Source: Candidatus Gerdarchaeota archaeon
GTDB lineage: Archaea; Asgardarchaeota; Heimdallarchaeia; JABLTI01
Assembly: GCA_016840945.1 (NCBI GenBank)
Contig: JAEORJ010000294.1
Span: 1 to 23,243 of the forward strand
Length of the DNA stretch: 23,243 nt
Reading direction: 5' to 3'
A model generated the notes under the pieces. It saw nothing but the letters and a program-made list of their open reading frames with translations. It was not told the origin of the DNA and searched no databases. Positions within the stretch are counted from its first letter, which is position 1; each line of letters starts with the position of its first letter. The translations under genes were made by a program, and so were the position numbers. Positions 16,361 through 23,243 of this stretch are shown here, piece after piece.

Positions 16361-17551
16361 GTGAAGGAATTGAGTGCTCAAGGAAACACTTCCTTAATCA
16401 GAACATTAAGATGCCCCAGCTGTGGGGCGCCAATGAGACCTTCAGCGGAATCAATTTTAATCATATGTAGTTTTTGTGGTGAAATTGTTGCTGAAAGTTC
16501 AGTGTCTCCTCACGTTATAGTAAAACCATTACCAATGACACCTCCCCCAGGACCGGGTCATGTCAGAAAAATGGAGCTTATTTTAGTGCCCTTCTTTGAA
16601 GTCCAATCATCAGTTGATGTTGAAGCATTGGGTTATCAAAGACGCGAACGTACAGAAACAAAAACTGTCACTCGTGGTGGCAAAACCTACACTGAATCAA
16701 AAACCATTGTAGAATACCGTCCTTGGCGTATTGAACACCATGGAAATCAAGTCGTGCGCTTTTTAGCTCGACAAGAATTTACAATGTTCGGTGCAGGAGA
16801 GCTTATTTCTTCTGTTGCTCGCAATATTGGCGGAGAGTTCACACCATTTTCATCTCAATATATTAAGGATTTAGCATCCACTGATATATCAAGATCATTA
16901 GTAGCTTTAAGTCCTGAATGGGATCAAAATGAAGCAACAAAAAAAGCCGGCGAAATGGTTTATGAAGCAGCTTATTCATATGCACGATCTCAAATGCATG
17001 AAGTATTTGATACTAAAGTAAACTTCAGACCATTAGCGATACCAGCCTTGGTCCATGAACCACTATTGCTTGTTCAAAGACAAATCCAAGGACGATTATA
17101 TCGTGCTGCTTATCATTGGGGTAATGGACAACTATTACGAGAAGAACAACCGATCAAAAACAGAAGCCTTATGTTTGTTATAGCTTTTCTAGCATTTTTA
17201 TTATCACCAGTCTTTGCTGAATTAGGTTATAGTTTCTATACTGCAAATGAAGATGAAGTCTGGTTGCTAGTTATTTTTGCTATATTAGGTTTAGGTTGTA
17301 TAATAACCGGTATAGTACTGATGGTTAGAGCGTACAAACCGCATAAGGTAAAGTCGAGTGGTTCAGGTGTAAGTTTATTTGATTTCCAAAGAATTGCTGC
17401 TCCTCAACAACAACCTACTCAACGTCAACCTAATCCAAGACTACAACAACAACCTGGAAAACCTGCTATGCGTTACTGTTCAAAATGTGGTGATCCACTA
17501 GATGAAAATCAAAAGTTCTGCGAAAAATGCGGAGAACAAACTGGAGGATAA
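16361..17551 (+). CDS. Membrane protein with N- and C-terminal zinc ribbons (first of tandem pair)
   Basis: A 396-residue protein that I do not assign to a named family. An N-terminal zinc ribbon has C18, C21, C36 and C39 (CPSC and CSFC). A Pro-rich stretch at 57-66 leads into a soluble domain of about 200 residues starting MELILVPFFEVQSS. Two membrane helices follow at about 268-290 and 304-328, then a Gln/Pro-rich linker and a second zinc ribbon with C373, C376, C387 and C390 in the double-Cys style of zinc-ribbon_2. Both ribbons would be on the same side, probably cytoplasmic. The GTG start is weakly supported; a TTG nine bases later is an alternative. GGAGGA at its 3' end is the ribosome site of the next gene. 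A role in membrane protein handling or signalling is only a guess. Confidence 0.7.
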   Translation: MKELSAQGNTSLIRTLRCPSCGAPMRPSAESILIICSFCGEIVAESSVSPHVIVKPLPMTPPPGPGHVRKMELILVPFFEVQSSVDVEALGYQRRERTETKTVTRGGKTYTESKTIVEYRPWRIEHHGNQVVRFLARQEFTMFGAGELISSVARNIGGEFTPFSSQYIKDLASTDISRSLVALSPEWDQNEATKKAGEMVYEAAYSYARSQMHEVFDTKVNFRPLAIPALVHEPLLLVQRQIQGRLYRAAYHWGNGQLLREEQPIKNRSLMFVIAFLAFLLSPVFAELGYSFYTANEDEVWLLVIFAILGLGCIITGIVLMVRAYKPHKVKSSGSGVSLFDFQRIAAPQQQPTQRQPNPRLQQQPGKPAMRYCSKCGDPLDENQKFCEKCGEQTGG

Positions 17552-17555
17552 AAAA

Positions 17556-18524
17556 ATGGCAACAACTCAACAATTAAATAAAATCCAATGTGGTTATTGT
17601 CAAGCTGAAATTAATGTTCCAGCTTTTGCCTCAGTTATAACTTGTGAATATTGTGGAACACCAAATGAACTTAAAACGGGTCAAATCCTACAAAATCACA
17701 ACATGCTTTCGATCTTCTTCAGTGGTTCGGAATTAACTGAATTAATACCTCAATATTTGTCTAAATATGTTGGTGTACCAAGTGATTTTGCAGATAAGGC
17801 TATTTTCAAAAAATTCGAATTGCGAATGATGCCATTTTGGGTTTTCAAATTCCATGGTCATACAGATTATGCTGGAATTGGAAAATATGCTATACCACAA
17901 TATAGTACTGTTTGGAGTAGGACAATCAACATACAATCAAAACCCGAACGTGGAACGATCGATCTTGATCAAACCTGTTTAGTGTTTGGTTATAGAGAGC
18001 AGTATCGTGAAATACGTGATGAGAAAATACCAGTTGGTTCAAAAGATGCTTTTGATATTGGTGCAGTAAAACGTGAAGGCGGTCAAATTTATGACACTGA
18101 GATAGGTTATAATGAAGCCTATGCAATAGCTGAAGGCCAAATAAAAGCTCGACATCAAGGATTGATTAATAGAGAAGTCCACCGTGTTGATGGAATGAAT
18201 CAAGATATTAACCTAAAAGAAGTTTCTTATCTTCATGTACCATTCTATAGAGTAATCTATTCATATGGAAACTGGGAAGGAGAAGCTCTAGTAGATGCTG
18301 CTCGAGGAAAAGTTCTAAGAGCTGAATATCCAATTTCCAAGTCACATCGTTTCTGGGGATTGTTTACTATCATACTAGCTTTAGGTGCAATTGCTGCTGC
18401 AATTGTTTTCATAACTAATTTGGGATTCCAAGTAGCTGGTATTACTGCCGCAGTTGTTTTTGGCGGTCTACTGATTTATGGTCTTAAACAAACATTTACC
18501 AAGAAGAAAGTAGCTGCTGAGTGA
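17556..18524 (+). CDS. Membrane protein with N-terminal zinc ribbon (second of tandem pair)
   Basis: A 322-residue protein with the same plan as its upstream neighbour but without the C-terminal ribbon. The N-terminal zinc ribbon has C12, C15, C30 and C33. A soluble domain follows with FELRMMPFWVFKFHGHTDYAG, parallel to the MELILVPFF segment upstream, and two hydrophobic helices (about 265-285 and 290-310) lie near the end. The run just before the helices (YSYGNWEGEALVDAARGKVLRAEYPI) resembles RAAYHWGNGQLLREEQPI in the neighbour, so I infer an old tandem duplication. ATG 17556 is preceded by GGAGG, overlapping the upstream stop region, so translation is coupled. The longer frame opening at 17502 has no such support. 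The two products may form a heteromer; function is unknown. Confidence 0.72.
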   Translation: MATTQQLNKIQCGYCQAEINVPAFASVITCEYCGTPNELKTGQILQNHNMLSIFFSGSELTELIPQYLSKYVGVPSDFADKAIFKKFELRMMPFWVFKFHGHTDYAGIGKYAIPQYSTVWSRTINIQSKPERGTIDLDQTCLVFGYREQYREIRDEKIPVGSKDAFDIGAVKREGGQIYDTEIGYNEAYAIAEGQIKARHQGLINREVHRVDGMNQDINLKEVSYLHVPFYRVIYSYGNWEGEALVDAARGKVLRAEYPISKSHRFWGLFTIILALGAIAAAIVFITNLGFQVAGITAAVVFGGLLIYGLKQTFTKKKVAAE

Positions 18525-18544
18525 TCTTTAGCTCCAATAAATAC

Positions 18545-18586
18545 TACTGGGAATTTCCCAGTATCATTTCTTTTTCTTTCAATTTT
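18545..18586 (+). terminator. Hairpin and T-rich tract after the zinc-ribbon pair
   Basis: TACTGGG (18545-18551) pairs with CCCAGTA (18557-18563) around AATTT, and a pyrimidine/T-rich run follows to about 18586. It separates the zinc-ribbon pair from the nitrilase gene. Confidence 0.6.
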
Positions 18587-18617
18587 ATACTCAAAAACTT
18601 ATATTAGATGTTCAAAC

Positions 18618-18625
18618 TTTATATG
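18618..18625 (+). promoter_or_regulatory. TATA box of the nitrilase-family gene
   Basis: TTTATATG is centred 25 nt before the ATG at 18646 and no Shine-Dalgarno sequence follows, so the transcript is probably leaderless. Confidence 0.5.
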
Positions 18626-18645
18626 TGATATAATTGGTGCCTACT

Positions 18646-19464
18646 ATGAAAGTTGGTTTTGTACAATTTGAACCTATTTTTGATGAATCTGAGAAAAATC
18701 TCTCTAAATCAATTGAGCTTATTAAACAAGGAAAAGATGCTGATTTGTTAGTTTTACCAGAATTATGTTCTACTGGTTATTTATTTGAAGACATTTCAGA
18801 ATTACAGAGATTAGGGGAAAAGGTGCCATCTGGTCCTTCAACTCAAGCTTGGATTGAAGTTGCTCAAGAGACAAATACCTTCATTGTAGCTGGCATCTGT
18901 GAGAAAATCTCCAAAGAAGTTTTTTATAATTCAGCAGTGTTAGTTGGTCCTGAAGGATTTATTGATGTTTATCGCAAAGTCCATCTTTTCAATACTGAGA
19001 AGGATTTTTTCAAATCAGGGAATGGTCCTTTTAAGATATATAATATCGGTAAATGTAAACTAGGAATTATAATCTGTTTTGATTGGATCTTTCCTGAAAT
19101 AACAAGAATTCTTGCACTTTATGGTGCGGAAATCATATGTCATCCAGCAAACTTAGTTCTCCCATTCGCACAAAAAGCAATGCTTACACGATCAATTGAA
19201 AACCGTATTTTTACCATAACTGCAAATAGAATAGGAACTGAAAGCAGACCAAATGAAAGTTTAACTTTTACAGGTATGAGTCAAATTACTGATCCAAAAA
19301 TGAAACAATTAGCAAAAGCATCAAAAGATCAAACTGAAGTTCAAATAATTGAAATTGATCCAGCTCTTGCTAGAAATAAAATGATCACTGCAAATAATCA
19401 TATCTTCGCTGATAGGCGAGTTGATCTATACAACCCTCTATTGCGGGATTTGCCAAATAAATAA
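18646..19464 (+). CDS. Nitrilase-superfamily carbon-nitrogen hydrolase
   Basis: A 272-residue amidohydrolase. The catalytic triad is visible: E39 in LPELCSTGY, K111 in YRKVHLF, and C144 in IIICFDWIFPE. This places it in the group containing N-carbamoyl amidases, omega-amidases and related cytoplasmic C-N hydrolases, which cleave an amide through a thioester on the cysteine. The length is that of a single-domain enzyme with no synthetase or ammonia-channel fusion, and no signal peptide is seen. NHIFADRRVDLYNPLL is the usual end. The substrate cannot be predicted from this reading, and neighbouring genes do not point to one pathway. ATG 18646 is preferred over the in-frame TTG 18634 because of the TATA distance. 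Confidence 0.88.
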   Translation: MKVGFVQFEPIFDESEKNLSKSIELIKQGKDADLLVLPELCSTGYLFEDISELQRLGEKVPSGPSTQAWIEVAQETNTFIVAGICEKISKEVFYNSAVLVGPEGFIDVYRKVHLFNTEKDFFKSGNGPFKIYNIGKCKLGIIICFDWIFPEITRILALYGAEIICHPANLVLPFAQKAMLTRSIENRIFTITANRIGTESRPNESLTFTGMSQITDPKMKQLAKASKDQTEVQIIEIDPALARNKMITANNHIFADRRVDLYNPLLRDLPNK

Positions 19465-19546
19465 CATCTATTCTTATAGTAACTAGTTTTAAAAATAAGT
19501 GATGTTCAAATATACAATTAATGAATAATGTGAAGGTACTAAAATT

Positions 19547-20470
19547 ATGGCCATTTTAATAACGGGTGGAGCTGGCTTTATCGGATCCCATTTAGCCAAA
19601 CGTTTAATTGAAGCAGAAAAAGAAGTAGTGATTTTTGATGTTAAACCTGAAGAAAATCATCCTCTCCCTGAGGGAGTAAAAATTTTCAAAGGTGACGTTT
19701 CTAATCTTGATGATTTGGATAAAGTTTGCTCAGAATATTCATTTAGCGCTATATTTCATCTTGCAGCAATTATGGCTCCATTAACTGAAGAAGATCCATA
19801 CAAAGCTTTCAAGACAAATATTGAAGGAACAATGAATATTCTTCATATAGCAGTAAATTATAAAATAAAGACTATTATATATCCTAGCTCCGCAACAGTA
19901 TTTGGACCTGATCGTTTACCACCTTTCACTGAAGAGGAGTTACTTGATCCTTGGAATTTCTACAGCTCATATAAGATGGTTAATGAAATCATCGGTTCAA
20001 TATTTTCAAAGAAATATGATTTGAATTTTAGGGCAGTAAGATTTCCAATAATCGTTGGTCCTGGTAGAGATCCATTTTTAGGGATAACCAAATATCCTAT
20101 TCAAATGGTTGAAGAGGCTGTGAGGGGACATCCTTTTGAAGTTGATGTTCTACCTGAAACTAAGGTTCCTATAATTTATATTGACGATGCAGTGCAGATT
20201 TTAATTAATCTATGGCGAAGTGAGAATTTATTATTCGAAATATATAATGTCGATGGATTATGGGTGACTGCTAAGGAAATCGCTGATGGTATTAAGAAGA
20301 TCATTCCCAGCGCTGAGATAACCTTCAAACCAGTTGAAAATGTGAATGTACAACAAGTCGTTTCTGGTGTCCAAAAACAACAAGAAGAATCCAAATATGG
20401 TTTTCGTGGCAAACGATTGTTAGATGAAATACTTCAGGAATATATAGGGCGAAGATCAGAAAAAGAGTGA
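19547..20470 (+). CDS. NAD-dependent epimerase/dehydratase (extended SDR)
   Basis: A 307-residue extended short-chain dehydrogenase. The N-terminal Rossmann motif is ITGGAGFIGSH (G7 to H15). The catalytic set is S114/S115 in YPSSATVFG and Y139-x3-K143 in FYSSYK. VRFPIIVGPGR and PIIYIDDAV are usual for the UDP-sugar epimerase/L-threonine dehydrogenase branch. The sugar-binding C-terminal part is short, so I would not call it GalE; an L-threonine 3-dehydrogenase-like or other sugar or amino-acid substrate is possible. AAGGT lies about 10 nt before ATG. A strong hairpin terminator follows directly after the stop codon. Confidence 0.85.
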   Translation: MAILITGGAGFIGSHLAKRLIEAEKEVVIFDVKPEENHPLPEGVKIFKGDVSNLDDLDKVCSEYSFSAIFHLAAIMAPLTEEDPYKAFKTNIEGTMNILHIAVNYKIKTIIYPSSATVFGPDRLPPFTEEELLDPWNFYSSYKMVNEIIGSIFSKKYDLNFRAVRFPIIVGPGRDPFLGITKYPIQMVEEAVRGHPFEVDVLPETKVPIIYIDDAVQILINLWRSENLLFEIYNVDGLWVTAKEIADGIKKIIPSAEITFKPVENVNVQQVVSGVQKQQEESKYGFRGKRLLDEILQEYIGRRSEKE

Positions 20471-20492
20471 AAGGGCAGACTTGCCCTTTTTT
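20471..20492 (+). terminator. Hairpin terminator
   Basis: AAGGGCA (20471-20477) pairs perfectly with TGCCCTT (20482-20488) around GACT and runs directly into six or more T residues. It begins just after the epimerase stop codon and overlaps the end of the convergent membrane protein gene. Confidence 0.75.
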
Positions 20493-21321
20493 ATTTATTT
20501 ATAATAATTGCATCATTTGATGTATCTGTGACTGATAAATCAACTGTTTGGGGTTCTTTTTTCACATAATCCTTTCTACTAACTAAAATCCACATAATGA
20601 ATAATATTGGTATTCCTGTATTAAATTCCAGTAAACTATTTACCGCTAAAACATCCCAATATAAAGGACGAATACCAGCTATCATTAGGGTTGATTCCAT
20701 AGAAAAATGGATGAAAATCCCAACAGCAAATAAATAAGCGAAATACCACCACGGTATAGGTTCTATAAATTTCCAATTGGTATATTTCAAAATCAGATTT
20801 AAAATTATCAAAACCAAGTAACCAATGACAGCCATGAGAATTTGACCTAAACGAGATGTACCCATATCACGCCAAATCTCAATATATTGATCATTCCAAG
20901 GTATAAATTGGGACATGAGTGCAATTGTTAACCAACCACCATATATTAGAGCTGACCATAATGCCTTTTCCAATTTTGTTATGGTTTTATCAAACATAAT
21001 TGGTGCATAGGAAAACATTATCATGCCATAAGTAAATGAAAAATATGTTAAGAAGAGATGAGGTCCTATAAGATCGTTTTCTATATTTATATGTCGTGTT
21101 TCTTTAATTTCGTACCAGATTACAGAATCAGTGAATTGGACCACTCCATAACCAAATAAACCAAAGAAAAACGCCTTAAATCTCTTTCTTACCAGCAATA
21201 AGGTAATCCAGATAGCTGTCAACATCAAGTCGAAATAGATGAAATCGATATCCATAGATCTTGCAACATCTTCGTGCATGCCTTCAATTAAAATACATAA
21301 TTGTTTATATTTCTTTTTCAT
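20491..21321 (-). CDS. Polytopic membrane protein of unknown function
   Basis: A 276-residue protein with about seven hydrophobic helices (approximately 26-44, 47-62, 85-106, 119-140, 158-179, 190-208 and 230-248) and a short charged tail. It is rich in Trp, Tyr and Phe. Charged or polar residues lie near or inside helices (for example HFSMEST at about 205-211 and FTDSVIWYE at about 63-71), which could form a binding site. I do not recognise the family. ATG 21321 gives a hydrophilic N-terminus; ATG at 21279 or 21255 would start closer to the first helix. The gene is divergent from the Nog1-like gene with about 80 nt between the likely starts, so both promoters lie in that interval. Confidence 0.7.
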   Translation of the reverse strand: MKKKYKQLCILIEGMHEDVARSMDIDFIYFDLMLTAIWITLLLVRKRFKAFFFGLFGYGVVQFTDSVIWYEIKETRHINIENDLIGPHLFLTYFSFTYGMIMFSYAPIMFDKTITKLEKALWSALIYGGWLTIALMSQFIPWNDQYIEIWRDMGTSRLGQILMAVIGYLVLIILNLILKYTNWKFIEPIPWWYFAYLFAVGIFIHFSMESTLMIAGIRPLYWDVLAVNSLLEFNTGIPILFIMWILVSRKDYVKKEPQTVDLSVTDTSNDAIIINK

Positions 21322-21401
21322 ATTTAACTTTAAAACCTAATAAAGTAGTAGCAAAAGATAATAATCATAATTATTGTACGAACTTATGGCTGTGTAAACT
21401 C

Positions 21402-22517
21402 TTGAGTGAATTTAAAAGAATACCACATATCCCAACTTCGGATAAATTAGCTGATATTATATTCTCTAAATTAAGCAAGATTCGAGTTGACACACCAAAA
21501 CATGCTAAAAAGAAAAGATCAGATACTTCATTTTTCAAAACATTATATTTCAGACAATTTAGAACTCTTTTCCCTGAAATTGATGAGAGATTGATTTCAA
21601 TTACTGAATCCTTCCCAATTTTAGATGATTTACATCCTTTCTATAAAGAATTAATAGAGATTTCATTTGGAATTGATAAGTTACGAACTTCGCTTTCACG
21701 TATTAATAATTCAAGAAAAGCTATTGCCAGTATTGAGCGGGATGTCTCTAAAAAACTAGGTAGAAGCGCTACAGCTTCTGACGCAAAGTCTGTAAGAAGG
21801 GAAGCAATTGGGCGTGTAGGTTCAGCAATCAACAAATTGAAAGAACCTTTGAATGATTTAATTGATGCAAAAGTCCAACTTTCTAAATTACCTGATTTTA
21901 ATTTAAATGAAAAAACTATTGCTTTTGCTGGCGCACCAAATGTTGGTAAATCAAGTTTTGTAACATTAGTTTCTACAGGTAAACCTGAAATAGCTTCTTA
22001 TCCTTTTACTACTAAAGAATTAGTATGTGGACATAGAAAACATGGATTTACAGCTATACAATTAATTGATACACCAGGTTTATTGGATAGACCTTTGGAT
22101 GAAAGGAATTTAATCGAAATGAAAAGCATTTTGGCATTAAAGCATTTAGCTGATGCTATTGTGTTCCTCTATGATCCAACTATTGAAGCTCCACTTACAA
22201 TTGAACATCAATTCAATCTTCATAATGATATAAAAGAAAAATTCCCTGAATTACCAATTTACTCTTTTATAAACAAAAGTGATATTATAACCAAGGAACG
22301 TTTAGAAGAAGTAAAAGAAGTTGTTGGCGAGCTTAACGTGATAGCTACAATTGAAAGCAATAAACCACAATTAGAAAAAATCATTCTAAATATTATTGAA
22401 AAAATTCCTGAGAAAAAACTATTTGTAAGAGAAAAACCAATATTGGAAGACGTAGAAGTTAAAGAGAAAACGGACGAGATTGAGTGGATTTTCTTTGACA
22501 ACGATAACGAAAATTGA
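21402..22517 (+). CDS. Nog1-like ribosome assembly GTPase
   Basis: A 371-residue OBG/Nog1-family GTPase. Eukaryotic Nog1 acts in maturation of the large ribosomal subunit, and archaeal homologues are shorter like this one. An N-terminal helical region (1-160) starts FKRIPHIPTSDKLADIIF, a Nog1-type opening. The G domain has G1 GAPNVGKSS (167-175), G3 DTPGLLDRP (213 on) and G4 NKSD (281-284), with a TT pair for G2 in SYPFTTKE. The tail after about 335 is acidic. The open frame extends back to 21261, but that part overlaps the divergent gene and has no family likeness; TTG 21402 gives the expected N-terminus. Its last 23 bases overlap the start of the RNA cyclase gene, which suggests coupled expression. 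Confidence 0.87.
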   Translation: MSEFKRIPHIPTSDKLADIIFSKLSKIRVDTPKHAKKKRSDTSFFKTLYFRQFRTLFPEIDERLISITESFPILDDLHPFYKELIEISFGIDKLRTSLSRINNSRKAIASIERDVSKKLGRSATASDAKSVRREAIGRVGSAINKLKEPLNDLIDAKVQLSKLPDFNLNEKTIAFAGAPNVGKSSFVTLVSTGKPEIASYPFTTKELVCGHRKHGFTAIQLIDTPGLLDRPLDERNLIEMKSILALKHLADAIVFLYDPTIEAPLTIEHQFNLHNDIKEKFPELPIYSFINKSDIITKERLEEVKEVVGELNVIATIESNKPQLEKIILNIIEKIPEKKLFVREKPILEDVEVKEKTDEIEWIFFDNDNEN

Positions 22518-23243
22518 TGGGAGTATGTTAGAAGGCGGAGGAGCAATTGTCCGAAACTCTATTGCTCTCTCAATTTTATTTAAGCAACCAATTGAAATTT
22601 TTAATATTCGAGCCAAACGTTCGAAACCAGGTCTACGTAATCAGCATGCTTTTGTTATTCGTACGTTAGCTGAAATCTGTGGCGCTACCATTGAGGGAGT
22701 AGAAGTGGGTTCGATGAATATACGCTTCTTTCCTGATGAAATTAAAGCTGGTGAATTCAAAGTAGATGTCCAAACAGCTGGAAGTTTGACTCTATTACTT
22801 CAAGCTATAATTCCTGTTGCTGCTCATGCCACTAATTCTATTAGATTATTGCTGAAAGGTGGTACAGATGTTCCTTGGTCTCCTCCTTATGATTATTTAA
22901 GATATGTCTATCTTCCAATGATGAAGAAAATAGGACTTGAAACGACTTTATGTATAGGTCGTAGAGGACATTATCCAAAAGGTGGTGGAACATTAACTTG
23001 TGATATAGCTCCACTCTCTCGAGCAAAACCAATACAATTTGATTTAACTCCTCCATTTGAAATTGAAGATATCTATGGTAGAGTTCATTGTATTAAGCTT
23101 CCTGAAACCATTGCTGATAGAATGATTGATTCAGCTGAAAAAACCCTTCAAAAAAATAATTTAAACATTAATTCTATTGAAAAGGAATGTCCAGATCCAA
23201 AATATGACCCGCATTTAGGGCCCGGCACAGGAATAACATTGTG
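22495..23243 (+). CDS. rtcA: RNA 3'-terminal phosphate cyclase (C-terminus outside window)
   Basis: I translated this frame by hand; it is open to the right edge (249 codons). The enzyme family converts RNA 3'-phosphates to 2',3'-cyclic phosphates through an AMP intermediate. Seen: IDGSMLEGGGAIVRNSIALS at the start; NIRAKRSKPGLRNQH; TAGSLTLLLQAIIP; KGGTDVPWSPPYDYLR; and RRGHYPKGGG, all typical. The TTG at 22495 gives MTTITKIDGS, in line with family starts; ATG 22525 would cut into the conserved motif. It overlaps the Nog1-like gene by 23 nt. The catalytic histidine near the C-terminus lies outside the window, so I cannot exclude an inactive Rcl1-type relative. Confidence 0.9.
   Translation, partial: MTTITKIDGSMLEGGGAIVRNSIALSILFKQPIEIFNIRAKRSKPGLRNQHAFVIRTLAEICGATIEGVEVGSMNIRFFPDEIKAGEFKVDVQTAGSLTLLLQAIIPVAAHATNSIRLLLKGGTDVPWSPPYDYLRYVYLPMMKKIGLETTLCIGRRGHYPKGGGTLTCDIAPLSRAKPIQFDLTPPFEIEDIYGRVHCIKLPETIADRMIDSAEKTLQKNNLNINSIEKECPDPKYDPHLGPGTGITL

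Noticed and set aside
21261..21401. N-terminal extension of the Nog1-like frame
   Set aside because: The extra 47 residues have no likeness to the family, overlap the start of the divergent membrane protein gene and lie in the shared promoter interval.
1..23243. CRISPR arrays, transposases, phage genes, rRNA
   Set aside because: I saw no spaced direct repeats, no transposase, integrase or phage structural motifs, and no rRNA-like stretches.

Overview
The window is AT-rich DNA (roughly one third G+C by eye) from an archaeon, most likely an Asgard archaeon. Archaeal markers are TATA boxes about 25 nt upstream of several start codons, an archaeal Nog1-type GTPase followed by an RNA 3'-terminal phosphate cyclase, and a PriS-like primase. 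The Asgard suggestion rests mainly on separate lysine-ketoglutarate reductase and saccharopine dehydrogenase genes of eukaryotic type. It is an inference, not proof. TTG and GTG starts are common, and Shine-Dalgarno-led and apparently leaderless genes are mixed.

Left part (1-8200): a large minus-strand acyl-CoA dehydratase activase runs off the left edge. A small membrane protein with ferric-reductase-like histidine pairs lies divergently. Then come lysine-ketoglutarate reductase, a 130-residue unknown protein, a compact PriS-like primase and saccharopine dehydrogenase. The dehydrogenase frame is cut by an in-frame TAG, yet 77 further codons that match the family C-terminus follow. A DUF6512-like membrane protein converges on it. 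A structured RNA candidate lies in the gap before the dehydrogenase.

Middle (8200-16300): a serine racemase/threonine dehydratase-type PLP enzyme, then a second structured RNA candidate with its own strong TATA box, then a sirtuin with the Tyr/Arg pair of SIRT5-type deacylases. These are followed on the minus strand by a GNAT acetyltransferase and a NIPA/EamA-like membrane transporter. Next are a D-cysteine desulfhydrase-family PLP enzyme, a CopZ-like copper chaperone and a CopA-type copper ATPase.

Right part (16300-23243): two tandem, translationally coupled membrane proteins with zinc ribbons, a nitrilase-family amidohydrolase, an NAD-dependent epimerase, a minus-strand polytopic membrane protein, and a divergent Nog1-like GTPase whose 3' end overlaps the start of RtcA, which runs off the right edge.

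The gene set is mostly metabolic: lysine/saccharopine and other amino-acid chemistry, acyl-deacylation, copper export and ribosome/RNA maintenance. I see no CRISPR array, transposase, rRNA or convincing tRNA. The most interesting points are the amber codon inside saccharopine dehydrogenase and the two structured RNA candidates, which share the same T-rich 3' trailer.
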